A stretch of 64,000 bases of DNA from Dermabacter vaginalis (GCF_001678905.1 NZ_CP012117.1:620001-684000); one strand, 5' to 3'; positions 10,282-18,874 are shown, numbered from the stretch's first letter. Made by a program: numbers and translations. The notes: a model not told the origin generated them from the sequence alone.

Positions 10282-10412
10282 TGTGCACCTTTCGCATGAC
10301 CTGCGCTACAGTTGCCAACATACCCGCTTGAGATTGCACGTGCAAACATGTGTTGCGGAGGCTTGGGGATTGGGAGGTAGGGCGCAGCTTGGGCTTGGGC
10401 TTCGGTTGGGGT

Positions 10413-10435
10413 CACGGGCGAGAAGCTCGCCCGTG
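10413..10435. repeat. Inverted repeat (10-bp stem, 3-base loop)
   Basis: CACGGGCGAG and CTCGCCCGTG flank a three-base loop. It lies in the non-coding stretch between the DUF4878-like gene and its truncated paralogue. No T run follows on either strand. Confidence 0.6.
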
Positions 10436-10469
10436 TGACGCGCGAACAACAACGAGGATTGGCAAAGCA

Positions 10470-10503
10470 ATGTGGGGCCGGCCAAAGGGGGCCGGCCCCA
10501 CAT
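10470..10503. repeat. Perfect 14-bp inverted repeat, possible terminator of the truncated minus-strand gene
   Basis: ATGTGGGGCCGGCC and its complement surround a six-base loop. On the minus strand it follows the end of the DUF4878-like fragment, so it may be that gene's old terminator, although the T tract is poor. Confidence 0.6.
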
Positions 10504-10514
10504 TCGGTGGAAAA

Positions 10515-10660
10515 GGGTTAATTTCTCAAACATGTTTCCGACGTCGGAGATGACCCACTTTCCATCTTCCTTGACGAGGGTGAACGTTGAGGTCTTTGTG
10601 TCCGTCTCTCCGGTCTTCTTGTTCTTGGCGGTGAGCTTCGTGGGAACCGTGGCCTTGTCG
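10515..10660 (-). pseudogene. C-terminal fragment of a DUF4878-like secreted protein
   Basis: The minus strand encodes [19 protein letters not shown] and FTLVKEDGKWVISDVGN, a typical last part of a DUF4878-like domain (compare the intact neighbour, which ends in a similar GEWKITGS strand). Upstream, where the signal or membrane segment and the N-terminal helix should be, the sequence changes abruptly at about 10657 into a fragment matching rplE. The frame also reads past the expected end into the hairpin at 10470-10503. The gene has lost its 5' part. Confidence 0.6.
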
Positions 10661-10830
10661 CCGAGGGAGTTCGACGGCAACGGCAACTACACCTTCGGCC
10701 TCACGGAACAGGTCATGTGTTCCATGAGATCGATCAGGACAAGATCGGCCGCGTTCGCATCATGGAGACCAGGCCGCTGAGTGCTTCGAAGCGCTGGCGT
10801 CTCCTCGAAATCATCGAGAAGGCTAAGTAA
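10655..10830 (+). pseudogene. Chimeric rplE'-rpsQ' fragment (fossil duplication joint)
   Basis: Bases from about 10657 match rplE around 15688-15790 (GTTCGACGGCAACGGCAACT is shared, with a 2-base insertion after GTCATG). From about 10752 the sequence instead matches the end of rpsQ (9171-9248), encoding [20 protein letters not shown] and then IEKAK-stop. The switch falls within GTTCGC-NN-CATGGA, which both parents share. The rplE part is frameshifted and cannot encode L5. The order rplE'-rpsQ' is what a tandem duplication from rpsQ to rplE would create at its new junction. Confidence 0.85.
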
Positions 10831-10862
10831 ATCTGTCGGGCTGAGTCCCGAAAGATCTCCGA

Positions 10863-10925
10863 GAAGGGGTCGTCCGCTTATCAGCGGGCGGCCCCTTCCG
10901 CTATTGAGCGGGCGTTTGCGCCCGC
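10863..10925 (+). repeat. Two consecutive hairpins after the rpsQ' fragment
   Basis: AAGGGGTCGTCCGCT pairs with AGCGGGCGGCCCCTT (with G-U pairs) around 10864-10897, then GCGGGCG and CGCCCGC pair at 10908-10925. The first resembles a terminator stem but lacks a T tract; it may descend from, or replace, the rpsQ terminator. Confidence 0.5.
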
Positions 10926-11095
10926 GTGACGTTACGATGACCGATAGCCATGCGCGTGACGACAGTTGTCGCAAATCTGCGACACGGCATGGCAGAGTAG
11001 GTACCGCGTCGCAACGCCGCCGCGATATCCGGGCAATAGCGTGGAGGTAACGAGGAGGCGAGAAGCGGCTCCCGTGACTTTGAGGAGTGAATCCC

Positions 11096-11806
11096 ATGAC
11101 GACGACCACGATGACGAAGCGCCGCCTCGCGGCAGGCCTTGCAGCCGCGTCTCTTCTTGTTGCCGGTGCGAGCGGATGCTCTTTCGGCGTGCTCGGTAGC
11201 AGCGATGAGAAGCCCACGGAGCAGACGAGCGCGGCAGCCCCTGCAGACAGCAGCAACAGCGGCGATCAGGGAAGCGGGTCCGACGGCGCGAATCCCGCGC
11301 AGGGCGCGAGCGATGCCGGCGGCGCTTCGCCGGCAGGTTCCGATCAGGGCGGCGCAAACAGCCAGCAGGTGGCGGGGGACCCCAACGGGGCGAACTACCC
11401 CGCGCCGATCTTCACGACGGAGGCTCCTGTCGTCGTGAAGGGCGATCCGAACGCGACTGTCACGGCTTCGCTTCACGGGCTGAAGCGAGAGGGGGAGACC
11501 GTCACCGCCCTCTACTCGTTCAAGCTCAATACGACTGTGAAGGAGGCGCAGGGTTTCTTTTACCTCAACGGTAATGAAAGGTGGACGCCATTCGTTATCG
11601 ACACGAAGAACCTTCGAAAGCACACGCCACTTGCGACGGAGAATACCCAAGAGCGTGCAATGACTGAGCTCCACGATGTGGACATCATGCCCGGTCAGAC
11701 CGCGTATGCTTTTGCGACCTTTGCCGCTCCGCCGGCGGACGTCAAGACCATGGACGTGATGCTGTGGTCGACGGGTGAGGTCGCAAAGGGGGTCGAAATC
11801 AAGTGA
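11096..11806 (+). CDS. Secreted lipoprotein of the OmpA/two-component operon
   Basis: A lipoprotein of about 236 aa. The N-terminus has a lipoprotein signal peptide (RRLAAGLAAASLLVAGASGC; the Cys is the lipidation site), then a Ser/Ala/Gly-rich linker of about 70 residues (including DSSNSGDQGSGSDG) and a C-terminal beta-rich domain from about residue 100 (APVVVKGDPNATVTASLHG). The domain is not recognised. ATG 11096 is preferred over GTG 11087 because TGAGGAG lies 9 bases before it. It overlaps the next gene in GTGA, so it belongs with the OmpA-like and two-component genes; a sensory or envelope role is an inference from that context. Confidence 0.75.
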   Translation: MTTTTMTKRRLAAGLAAASLLVAGASGCSFGVLGSSDEKPTEQTSAAAPADSSNSGDQGSGSDGANPAQGASDAGGASPAGSDQGGANSQQVAGDPNGANYPAPIFTTEAPVVVKGDPNATVTASLHGLKREGETVTALYSFKLNTTVKEAQGFFYLNGNERWTPFVIDTKNLRKHTPLATENTQERAMTELHDVDIMPGQTAYAFATFAAPPADVKTMDVMLWSTGEVAKGVEIK

Positions 11807-12366
11807 AAAAGCGTCACCTTGTAAGCCTCACGGCCGCGGCTTTCGTCTTCGCTGCGGGCCCCGCGGCCCTCGCGGACAATGGGGACGAAACGCCTGCCCC
11901 CGAGCCGCCGAGCACGATCGGTACGTACGAGCCCAATATTTTTCCCCTCGAGCAGAATATCTACCAGCTCGAGCAAAACATCGAAGACCTCAATACCGAT
12001 ACACAAGAGGGCAACACGAAGGTTGTCACCTTGAACTCGGACATCCTCTTCGATTACGGCTCGAACAAACTATCTGACCCGGCGAAGAAACGCATCGGGG
12101 AGCTCGTCAAAGACGTTCCGCAGGGTGCGACCGTGAAGGTCGATGGGCACACTGACAACATCCCGTACCGCCGAGGAAACGACGTGCTCTCCAAGGAGCG
12201 CGCCCAGGCGGTGGCCGACGCGATCTCCGCGGCCCGCCCTGACCTCAAGCTCGAGGTCGCAGGCCACGGCGACACGAAGCCCGTGGAGCCGAACAAGAAC
12301 GGCGATGAGGACAACCCGGAAGGACGCGCCAAGAACAGGCGCGTGGAGATCCGCTATGACGGGTAG
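11803..12366 (+). CDS. OmpA-family peptidoglycan-associated protein
   Basis: A 187-aa exported protein. After a signal peptide (HLVSLTAAAFVFAAGPAALA) comes a short repeat-like helical part (PNIFPLEQNIYQLEQNIEDL) and then a C-terminal OmpA-like domain (residues 78-187): DILFDYGSNKLSDPAKKRI, VDGHTDN, LSKERAQAV and NRRVEI. The Asp and Arg used by the family to bind the peptidoglycan stem peptide are in this region. It starts with GTG in a GTGA overlap with the lipoprotein gene and overlaps the response regulator gene, so all are translated as one operon. Confidence 0.88.
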   Translation: MKKRHLVSLTAAAFVFAAGPAALADNGDETPAPEPPSTIGTYEPNIFPLEQNIYQLEQNIEDLNTDTQEGNTKVVTLNSDILFDYGSNKLSDPAKKRIGELVKDVPQGATVKVDGHTDNIPYRRGNDVLSKERAQAVADAISAARPDLKLEVAGHGDTKPVEPNKNGDEDNPEGRAKNRRVEIRYDG

Positions 12367-13129
12367 CCACACTCCTTCATTCGCGTCGGGATCGGCCGGT
12401 TCATCGGAGCCGGCCGATCCGGCGCGTCAGCGCATCCTGCTCGTCGACGACGATGAGACGATTCGCGAGCATCTCGGGGGAGTGCTCTCACGCAGCGGGC
12501 TCGACGTGCGCATGGCAGCGAACGGCGCCGAGGCACTCGAGAGGCTCGATGAGGAGGAACCCGATCTCGTGATCCTCGACGTCATGATGCCGGTCATGGA
12601 CGGTCGAGAAGCGCTTCGCCGCATCCGCGAACGCCATGAATGGCTACCCGTCATCCTTCTTACCCAGGTGGGGGAGAGCTTCGAGCGCGCATCCGCGCTC
12701 GACGAAGGGGCCGACGATTACCTCAATAAGCCGTTCGACCCGCACGAGCTCCTCGCGCGGATCAGGGCAGTCCTGCGTCGAAGCTCGCGCGGCTCGGCCC
12801 CGCTCAGCACGTCCTCGACACTCACCTCTGGTGAGCTGCGCATCGATCGCACGGCCCGACGGATCTTCGTGGGTGGCAAGGAAGACCAACTCACGCCACG
12901 GGCATTCGCGCTCCTCGAGTACCTCATGGCGCACCCCGGCGAAGTGTTCACGCGTGAGCGGCTCCTGCAGACCGTGTGGGGTTTCGATGCGATCGTGACC
13001 ACGCGAGCCGTTGACCATCGCATCGCCGAGATTCGCCGCGTGATTGGTGCGGCCGACGGTTCCCCCACGTATATCGAGACAGTCCCGAGCCTCGGCTATC
13101 GCTTCGCCCAGAAGGTCGAACGTTCATGA
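12356..13129 (+). CDS. Two-component response regulator, OmpR/PhoB family
   Basis: A 257-aa DNA-binding regulator. The receiver domain (residues 25-140) starts RILLVDDDETIREHL, has the phosphoacceptor Asp75 in LVILDVMMP, the switch Thr in LLTQVG and the Lys in LNKPFDP. The winged-helix output domain (165-255) ends in ETVPSLGYRFA. The chosen ATG lies 8 bases inside the OmpA-like gene; a longer open frame upstream is an artefact. It overlaps the kinase gene by 4 bases (ATGA). Confidence 0.95.
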   Translation: MTGSHTPSFASGSAGSSEPADPARQRILLVDDDETIREHLGGVLSRSGLDVRMAANGAEALERLDEEEPDLVILDVMMPVMDGREALRRIRERHEWLPVILLTQVGESFERASALDEGADDYLNKPFDPHELLARIRAVLRRSSRGSAPLSTSSTLTSGELRIDRTARRIFVGGKEDQLTPRAFALLEYLMAHPGEVFTRERLLQTVWGFDAIVTTRAVDHRIAEIRRVIGAADGSPTYIETVPSLGYRFAQKVERS

Positions 13130-14037
13130 AGAAACACCCACTTGCCTACGCCTCGGCTTTCGCCGCGCTTCCCCTCGCGATCGGCGTGGTGGTCTCCCTC
13201 GTATGGAGCGTCCTCGGCGAATCGAGGCACATCTACTTTTCGATGTCGCTCGCCTGGCTCCCGCTCACGATTGGCGCGGTTCTCACTCTCGCCGTTCTTC
13301 CAGCCCTCGGCGCGTGGTGGTACACGCGCCACGCCGTCAGCAAGGCGCGGCGCGAAACCGTGGCCGAGCAGACGGCAAGCCGGCGTCGGCTCATCGCCCG
13401 ACTCGACCACGAAATAAAGAACCCGATCCAGGGCATTCGAGCGGCGCTTGCCGATGAGCCGTCCGAGCGCCAGCGCTCGAGCATCGACGCCCAATCACGC
13501 CGCCTCACCTCCCTTCTGAGCGACCTGCGCAAAATTGGGGAGGTCGAGCACACGCAGCTCGAGATTACGCAGATCGATCCTTCGCGCCTCGTCCACGACG
13601 CCATCGAGACCGCGCGCGAGGTGCCCGGTGCGAGCGAACGCTCGATCCGCGTCTCGCTTCCCACGGCTCCGCGTCCTCTGCCGCCGATCAATGGCGACGA
13701 AGACCTCCTCTTCCTGTGCCTCGTGAACGTTTTGAGCAACGCCGTGAAGTACTCGCGGCCGGGCGATGCGATCGAAGTGCGGGGGCGTCAGCTCGAAAAC
13801 GGCATTGTGCTCGAGGTTGCCGATACCGGGCTCGGGATTTCCCCGGACGACCTTCCGCTCGTATGGGAAGAGCTTGGTCGCGCGAGCGAGGTTCGCGGTA
13901 TCGAGGGCTCGGGCCTCGGCCTGCCCATGGTGAGAGCGATCGTCGAGCGACACGGAGGCGCTGCGACCCTCACGTCGTGGCATGGCGAAGGAACATCCGT
14001 GAGCCTTACGCTCCCGTTTGCGGGGCCGGCGCGGTAA
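13126..14037 (+). CDS. Sensor histidine kinase with minimal external loop
   Basis: A 303-aa kinase partner of the regulator before it. Two membrane segments (about residues 7-31 and 42-66) leave an external loop of only about ten residues, so it has no room for a ligand-binding domain. His95 in LDHEIKNP is the phosphorylation site; the N box LSNAVKYS, G1 DTGLGI and G2 GSGLGLP are all present. With so little outside sequence it may sense within the membrane or through the lipoprotein and OmpA-like proteins of the same operon (inference). Confidence 0.94.
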   Translation: MKKHPLAYASAFAALPLAIGVVVSLVWSVLGESRHIYFSMSLAWLPLTIGAVLTLAVLPALGAWWYTRHAVSKARRETVAEQTASRRRLIARLDHEIKNPIQGIRAALADEPSERQRSSIDAQSRRLTSLLSDLRKIGEVEHTQLEITQIDPSRLVHDAIETAREVPGASERSIRVSLPTAPRPLPPINGDEDLLFLCLVNVLSNAVKYSRPGDAIEVRGRQLENGIVLEVADTGLGISPDDLPLVWEELGRASEVRGIEGSGLGLPMVRAIVERHGGAATLTSWHGEGTSVSLTLPFAGPAR

Positions 14038-14117
14038 AACACCTGGAAGGTGCGGGTCGGGAAAGCGCGCGAGCGCTCGTCCAGGCGAGGCTGGGCGAAG
14101 GGCGCGTGTCAAAAGAA

Positions 14118-14147
14118 GGTCCGACGCTTGCCGGCCACCGTCGGACC
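14118..14147 (+). terminator. Hairpin after the histidine kinase gene
   Basis: GGTCCGACG and CGTCGGACC pair around a 12-base loop. There is no T tract. The same arm sequence GGTCCGACG(G) is used in the strong terminator after glmM (47030-47070). Confidence 0.45.
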
Positions 14148-14234
14148 CACGGCTGCACGCCGTACCCCACCGACCCACCAGGCGTTGCCACACGCAGCGA
14201 GACCAAGCACACATGCAAAGGCATCCCCGCCCCC

Positions 14235-14263
14235 TTACGAAGAGTGCGTGTGTGCCGTAAACT
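14235..14263 (+). promoter_or_regulatory. Promoter of the spc operon (rplN)
   Basis: TTACGA and TAAACT are separated by exactly 17 bases. It lies about 280 bases before the rplN start, in the place where a new promoter is needed because the S10 operon ends 5 kb upstream. The 17-base string after the -10 is nearly shared with the rpsJ upstream region. Confidence 0.6.
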
Positions 14264-14542
14264 AGACGGGTTGCTGTGTGAACGCACCCGAAAACCGAGA
14301 GGTTGGCGGGATGCGCCACTGAGCACAGGACCCGGTCCTCGGGCCCCAAGTGGGACCCATCCCAGCCGGAGACCCTGCATCGCCTTTCGGCAGTGCCTGA
14401 GTCCGGCTCGGGGTTTTTTGATGCCCGGGAACTGGAAGCCGCCGCGCCCACTCGTGAGCGTGGCGGAAAACAAGTCCGATATCCGTTCCGCAAGGCTCGA
14501 GGCTCACGCCGAGAGAACCGGCGAGACGCAAGGAGAACGTTA
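14264..14542 (+). promoter_or_regulatory. spc leader with attenuator-like terminator
   Basis: The leader between the promoter and rplN has no credible gene. At 14364-14370 AGCCGGA pairs with TCCGGCT at 14402-14408, with an internal stem-loop around CTGC/GCAG, and six T follow at 14414-14419. This would stop transcription about 125 bases before rplN. It may be an attenuator for the operon, for example responding to a ribosomal protein; that is inference. A clear AAGGAGAA ribosome-binding site precedes rplN. Confidence 0.5.
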
Positions 14543-14911
14543 GTGATTCAGCAGGAGTCGCGACTCAAGGTCGCCGACAACACCGGTGCAAAGGAAATCC
14601 TCTGCATCCGTGTTCTCGGTGGCTCCGGTCGCCGTTACGCCGGCATTGGTGACACCATCGTTGCGACCGTCAAGGACGCAATCCCTGGCGGAAACGTCAA
14701 AAAGGGCGATGTTGTGAAGGCCGTCGTGGTTCGCACCACGAAGGAACGCCGCCGTGCCGATGGTTCATACATCCGATTCGATGAGAACGCAGCTGTCATC
14801 CTCAAGAATGATGGCGAGCCGCGTGGCACGCGTATCTTCGGCCCCGTGGGCCGCGAGCTGCGTGACCGCCGGTTCATGAAGATCATCTCGCTGGCACCGG
14901 AGGTGCTGTGA
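14543..14911 (+). CDS. rplN: 50S ribosomal protein L14
   Basis: L14 (122 aa) forms part of the intersubunit bridge. The GTG start with AAGGAG upstream gives [20 protein letters not shown], the standard N-terminus; an in-frame extension to 14303 is not real. The motif [17 protein letters not shown] is conserved. It is the first gene of the spc block and has its own promoter because of the upstream insertion. Confidence 0.97.
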   Translation: MIQQESRLKVADNTGAKEILCIRVLGGSGRRYAGIGDTIVATVKDAIPGGNVKKGDVVKAVVVRTTKERRRADGSYIRFDENAAVILKNDGEPRGTRIFGPVGRELRDRRFMKIISLAPEVL

Positions 14912-14912
14912 C

Positions 14913-15323
14913 ATGAGCATGAAGATTAAGAAGGGTGACCTCGTTCAGGTCATCACCGGTCGCACGAGCGACGCAGACAAGATCGCCAAGCGCAACGAAA
15001 CCCGCGCCGAAAAGGGCAAGGGCGAACTGACCGCTGGTGACAAGGGCAAGCAGGGCCGCGTGCTCCAGGTGTTCCCCGACACCCAGCGCGTGCTCGTCGA
15101 GGGCGTCAACCGCATCACCCGCCACAACAAGCCCGGCTACAACGGCCAGGCCGGTGGCATTGAGCAGGTTGAAGCCCCGATCCACATCTCGAACGTCGCC
15201 CTCGTGGCTGATGACGGCAAGCCCACCCGCGTGGGCTTCCGTGAAGAGAAGGTCGAGCTCGAGGACGGTCGCACGAAGACCATTCGTGTGCGTTACTCGA
15301 AGCGCACCGGGAAGGACATCTGA
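14913..15323 (+). CDS. rplX: 50S ribosomal protein L24
   Basis: L24 (136 aa) is one of the two proteins that start 50S assembly. The KOW motif region reads [14 protein letters not shown], later [13 protein letters not shown]. It is about 20-30 residues longer than many L24 proteins because of a charged insertion near residues 18-42 ([20 protein letters not shown]). GGAGGTG lies 7 bases before the ATG. It overlaps rplE by one base. Confidence 0.96.
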   Translation: MSMKIKKGDLVQVITGRTSDADKIAKRNETRAEKGKGELTAGDKGKQGRVLQVFPDTQRVLVEGVNRITRHNKPGYNGQAGGIEQVEAPIHISNVALVADDGKPTRVGFREEKVELEDGRTKTIRVRYSKRTGKDI

Positions 15324-15880
15324 TGACTGAGACGACCACCCCGCGCCTTAAGACCAAGTACCACGAAGAAATCAAGGATTCGCTCCAGAGCGAGTTCAAC
15401 TATGCCAACCCGATGCTCATCCCCGGTCTCACGAAGATCGTCGTGAACATGGGTGTCGGCGACGCCGCACGCGATTCGAAGGTGATCGACGGTGCCATCG
15501 CGGATCTGACCGCGATCACCGGCCAGAAGCCGCAGGTGACGCGTGCCCGCAAGTCGATCGCGCAGTTCAAGCTTCGTGAAGGTCAGGCCATCGGCTGCTA
15601 CACGACCCTTCGCGGCGCTCGCATGTGGGAGTTCCTCGATCGCCTGCTCTCGACCGCTCTTCCGCGTATCCGCGACTTCCGCGGGCTTTCGCCGAAGCAG
15701 TTCGACGGCAACGGCAACTACACCTTCGGTCTCACCGAACAGGTCATGTTCCATGAGATCGATCCTGACAAGATCGACCGTGTTCGCGGCATGGACATCA
15801 CCGTGGTGACCACCGCCAAGACCGACGACGAGGGACGTGCGCTGCTTCGTGCGCTCGGCTTCCCGTTCAAGGAGAACTGA
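15323..15880 (+). CDS. rplE: 50S ribosomal protein L5
   Basis: L5 (185 aa) binds 5S rRNA and contacts the P-site tRNA. Conserved stretches are [34 protein letters not shown] and [21 protein letters not shown] decayed copy of bases 15688 to about 15790 is present at 10657-10765 in the block between the S10 and spc operons. Confidence 0.98.
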   Translation: MTETTTPRLKTKYHEEIKDSLQSEFNYANPMLIPGLTKIVVNMGVGDAARDSKVIDGAIADLTAITGQKPQVTRARKSIAQFKLREGQAIGCYTTLRGARMWEFLDRLLSTALPRIRDFRGLSPKQFDGNGNYTFGLTEQVMFHEIDPDKIDRVRGMDITVVTTAKTDDEGRALLRALGFPFKEN

Positions 15881-15881
15881 T

Positions 15882-16067
15882 ATGGCCAAGACAGCGCTTA
15901 AGAACAAGCAGCAGCGCAAGCCCAAGTTCGCTGTGCGCGCCTACACCCGGTGCCAGAAGTGCGGTCGCCCGCACTCGGTGTACCGCAAGTTCGGCCTTTG
16001 CCGCGTGTGCCTTCGCGAGATGGCCCACCGCGGTGAACTGCCCGGTGTCACCAAGAGCAGCTGGTAA
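15882..16067 (+). CDS. rpsN: 30S ribosomal protein S14 type Z
   Basis: A 61-aa zinc-binding S14. Both CxxC pairs are present ([20 protein letters not shown]). The ATG at 15882, two bases after the rplE stop and preceded by AAGGAGAA, gives the standard [13 protein letters not shown] start. Located in the spc operon as in most Gram-positives. Confidence 0.97.
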   Translation: MAKTALKNKQQRKPKFAVRAYTRCQKCGRPHSVYRKFGLCRVCLREMAHRGELPGVTKSSW

Positions 16068-16130
16068 GGACTATCGCCACAGGTCCCCGCTTCACGCGAG
16101 GGAAACCACGGTGAGAAAGAAGCATTCGAC

Positions 16131-16529
16131 ATGACAATGACTGATCCGATCGCGGACATGCTCACGCGAATCCGGAACGCCAACACCGCGTTCCACGATT
16201 CCGTGACCATGCCGTACTCGAACCTCAAGTCCCGCATCGCGGAGATTCTGAAGGCCGAGGGGTACATCAAGGACTGGCACGAGGAAGAAGCCGAGGTTGG
16301 AAAAAACCTCGTCATCGAACTCAAGTACACCGACGATCGCGAGCGTGCGATCTCGGGCGTGCGCCGTGTCTCGAAGCCCGGCCTTCGCGTATACGCAAAG
16401 TCCACCAACCTGCCCAAGGTGCTCGGCGGCCTCGGCGTGGCCATTCTGTCCACGTCCTCCGGCCTCCTCACCGACAAGCAGGCCACGAAGAAGGGTGTGG
16501 GTGGGGAAGTCCTCGCCTACGTCTGGTAA
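16131..16529 (+). CDS. rpsH: 30S ribosomal protein S8
   Basis: S8 (132 aa) is a key binder of 16S rRNA helix 21 and often the autoregulator of the spc operon. It begins [18 protein letters not shown] and ends with the conserved [13 protein letters not shown]. Standard length. A 63-base gap separates it from rpsN. Confidence 0.98.
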   Translation: MTMTDPIADMLTRIRNANTAFHDSVTMPYSNLKSRIAEILKAEGYIKDWHEEEAEVGKNLVIELKYTDDRERAISGVRRVSKPGLRVYAKSTNLPKVLGGLGVAILSTSSGLLTDKQATKKGVGGEVLAYVW

Positions 16530-16547
16530 CCGGAAAGGAGAACCGTA

Positions 16548-17090
16548 ATGTCCCGCATTGGACTTCGTCCGGTTTCCGTACCGGCTTCCATCACTGGTGT
16601 GACGATCGACGGCCAGCACGTTCAGATCGCTGGCCCGAAGGGCGAGCTTCAGTATGACGTTCCGAAGCCCCTCAGCGTTGAGCGCGCTGAAGACGGCTCG
16701 ATCGTCGTGCGCCGCCCCAACGAAGAGCGTGAAAACAAGGCCCTCCACGGCCTCGCACGCACCCTCATCGCGAACATGGTCCAGGGCGTCACGGAGGGCT
16801 TCGAGAAGAAGCTCGAGATCGTGGGCACTGGTTACCGTGTTGTCGCGAAGGGAACCGACCTCGAGTTCGCACTCGGGTTCTCGCACCCCGTTCTCGTGAA
16901 GGCCCCCATGGGCATCACGTTCAACGTGGAGAGCCCCACCAAGTTCTCGGTGTCGGGTATTGACAAGCAGCTGGTCGGCGAGACCGCCGCGAAGATTCGC
17001 AAGATTCGTAAGCCCGAGCCGTACAAGGGCAAGGGTGTGCGTTACGCCGACGAGACCGTGAAGCGCAAGGCCGGAAAGGCTGGTAAGTGA
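16548..17090 (+). CDS. rplF: 50S ribosomal protein L6
   Basis: L6 (180 aa) binds near the sarcin-ricin loop. It consists of two repeated domains; the C-terminal signature [14 protein letters not shown] is present. AAAGGAG precedes the ATG. The stop overlaps the proposed GTG start of rplR. Confidence 0.98.
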   Translation: MSRIGLRPVSVPASITGVTIDGQHVQIAGPKGELQYDVPKPLSVERAEDGSIVVRRPNEERENKALHGLARTLIANMVQGVTEGFEKKLEIVGTGYRVVAKGTDLEFALGFSHPVLVKAPMGITFNVESPTKFSVSGIDKQLVGETAAKIRKIRKPEPYKGKGVRYADETVKRKAGKAGK

Positions 17091-17479
17091 TTATGGGTTT
17101 CGCTGAAAAGCACACTCGCGGTGACCGCAAGAGCCGCGTCCGCGCACGCGGCCGCCGTCACCTGCGCCTCCGTCGCCGTGTGGCGGGCACCGCTGAGCGC
17201 CCCCGCCTCGCCGTGACCCGTTCGGCGCGCCACATGTACGTTCAGGTCATCGACGACACGAAGGGCATCACCCTCGCGTCGGCGTCGACCATGGAAGCAG
17301 ACCTCCGCGCCTCGGAGGCCACGAAGACCGAGAAGGCCAAGCAGGTCGGCTCGCTCGTGGCGCAGCGCGCGAAGGAAGCCGGTATTGACGCCGTGGTCTT
17401 CGACCGTGGCGGCAACAAGTACCACGGTCGCGTGGCCGCCGTTGCTGACGGTGCCCGCGAGGCCGGACTGACTCTGTGA
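17087..17479 (+). CDS. rplR: 50S ribosomal protein L18
   Basis: L18 (128-130 aa) binds 5S rRNA. Conserved parts are [35 protein letters not shown] and [23 protein letters not shown] 17087 in a GTGA overlap with rplF has GGAAAGG 8 bases upstream; ATG 17093 is the alternative and would remove two residues. Confidence 0.96.
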   Translation: MIMGFAEKHTRGDRKSRVRARGRRHLRLRRRVAGTAERPRLAVTRSARHMYVQVIDDTKGITLASASTMEADLRASEATKTEKAKQVGSLVAQRAKEAGIDAVVFDRGGNKYHGRVAAVADGAREAGLTL

Positions 17480-17514
17480 CCACCCCCCGGAAATAGGACG
17501 AGAAGAGGATTCAC

Positions 17515-18207
17515 ATGGCTGCTGAGCAGCGTAACAATGGTCCCGCGGCCTCCGGTCGGAGGGGCGAAAACGAGGATCGTAACAACCACGGTCGTGGCAA
17601 CGGCCGCAATCAGGGCGGTCGCCGCGGCGAGGGCCGTGGCGGTCGTCAGGAAGAGAAGTCGGCATTCCTCGAGCGCGTTGTCACCATCAACCGCGTCTCG
17701 AAGGTCGTCAAGGGCGGTCGCCGCTTCGCCTTCACCGCGCTTGTGGTGGTGGGCGATGGCGACGGCACCGTCGGCATCGGCTACGGAAAGGCGAAGGAAG
17801 TTCCTGCCGCCATTTCGAAGGGTGTTGAGGAAGCGAAGAAGAACTTCTTCCGTGTTCCCCGCATCCAGGGCACGATCGTGCACCCGGTTCAGGGAGAGGA
17901 CGCCGCAGGCGTCGTTTTCCTTCGCCCGGCTGCACCCGGTACCGGTGTAATCGCCGGTGGTCCGGTGCGTGCGGTTCTCGAGTGCGCGGGCGTCGCCGAC
18001 GTTCTGTCGAAGTCGCTCGGTTCCTCGAACACGATCAACATCGTGCACGCGACCGTCAAGGCCCTCAAGCAGCTCGAGGAGCCGGAGGCAGTGGCAGCAC
18101 GCCGCGGTCTTCCCCTCGAGGACGTCGCCCCCGGCTACCTCCTCCGTGCGCAGGCCGAGGGCCGCGCTGCGGCCCGTGAGGCACGTGAAGAGAAGGTAGG
18201 TGCCTGA
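17515..18207 (+). CDS. rpsE: 30S ribosomal protein S5
   Basis: S5 (230 aa) takes part in translational accuracy at the mRNA entrance. The first 50 residues are an extension rich in Arg, Gly and Asn, common in actinobacteria. The S5 core follows ([37 protein letters not shown]). The stop overlaps the rpmD ATG in TGATG. Confidence 0.97.
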   Translation: MAAEQRNNGPAASGRRGENEDRNNHGRGNGRNQGGRRGEGRGGRQEEKSAFLERVVTINRVSKVVKGGRRFAFTALVVVGDGDGTVGIGYGKAKEVPAAISKGVEEAKKNFFRVPRIQGTIVHPVQGEDAAGVVFLRPAAPGTGVIAGGPVRAVLECAGVADVLSKSLGSSNTINIVHATVKALKQLEEPEAVAARRGLPLEDVAPGYLLRAQAEGRAAAREAREEKVGA

Positions 18208-18386
18208 TGCAGCTCAAGGTTACTCAGGTCAAGTCTGTAATTGGCGGTAACGACGCACAGCGTTCGACGGTGCGAGGCCTCGGCCTCAAGCGCATCGGCG
18301 ACGTCGTTGTGAAAGAAGACCGCCCCGAGATTCGCGGCATGATCAATGCCGTCCGTCACCTCGTGACGGTTGAAGAGGTGGACTGA
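18207..18386 (+). CDS. rpmD: 50S ribosomal protein L30
   Basis: L30 is 59 aa, beginning [20 protein letters not shown] and containing [14 protein letters not shown] and [18 protein letters not shown]. The start overlaps the rpsE stop by one base. Usual position between rpsE and rplO. Confidence 0.96.
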   Translation: MQLKVTQVKSVIGGNDAQRSTVRGLGLKRIGDVVVKEDRPEIRGMINAVRHLVTVEEVD

Positions 18387-18389
18387 TCC

Positions 18390-18842
18390 ATGGTTAACGA
18401 AAACCCGCTTAAGCTTCACGATCTTCGCCCGGCTCCCGGCGCGAAGACTGCCAAGATCCGCGTGGGCCGCGGTGAGGGCTCGAAGGGTAAGACCTCGGGT
18501 CGCGGTACCAAGGGCACGAAAGCTCGCTACCAGGTGAAGGCCGGCTTCGAGGGTGGTCAGACCCCGATGCACCGCCGCCTTCCCAAGCTGCGTGGCTTCA
18601 AGAACCCGTTCCGCGTGGAGTTCCAGGTCGTGAACCTGGATACCATCGAGGCGCTGTTCCCCGAGGGTGGCACGATCACCGTCGAGGATCTCGTCGCGAA
18701 GAATGCCGTGCGCAAGAACCAGCCCGTCAAGGTGCTCGGTTCCGGCGACATTTCCGTGAAGATTGACATCACCGCCCAGAAGTTCTCGGCTTCGGCCGAG
18801 GAGAAGATCACCGCCGCCGGCGGCTCGGTCACCGTGGCGTGA
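18390..18842 (+). CDS. rplO: 50S ribosomal protein L15
   Basis: L15 (150 aa) binds 23S rRNA late in assembly. N-terminal [20 protein letters not shown], then a Gly/Lys-rich rRNA-binding stretch and the C-terminal domain ending [11 protein letters not shown]. It is the last gene before a terminator that separates it from secY. Confidence 0.98.
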   Translation: MVNENPLKLHDLRPAPGAKTAKIRVGRGEGSKGKTSGRGTKGTKARYQVKAGFEGGQTPMHRRLPKLRGFKNPFRVEFQVVNLDTIEALFPEGGTITVEDLVAKNAVRKNQPVKVLGSGDISVKIDITAQKFSASAEEKITAAGGSVTVA

Positions 18843-18874
18843 GTTGAAGCAAATTTCATAGTGCTTCTTTGACC

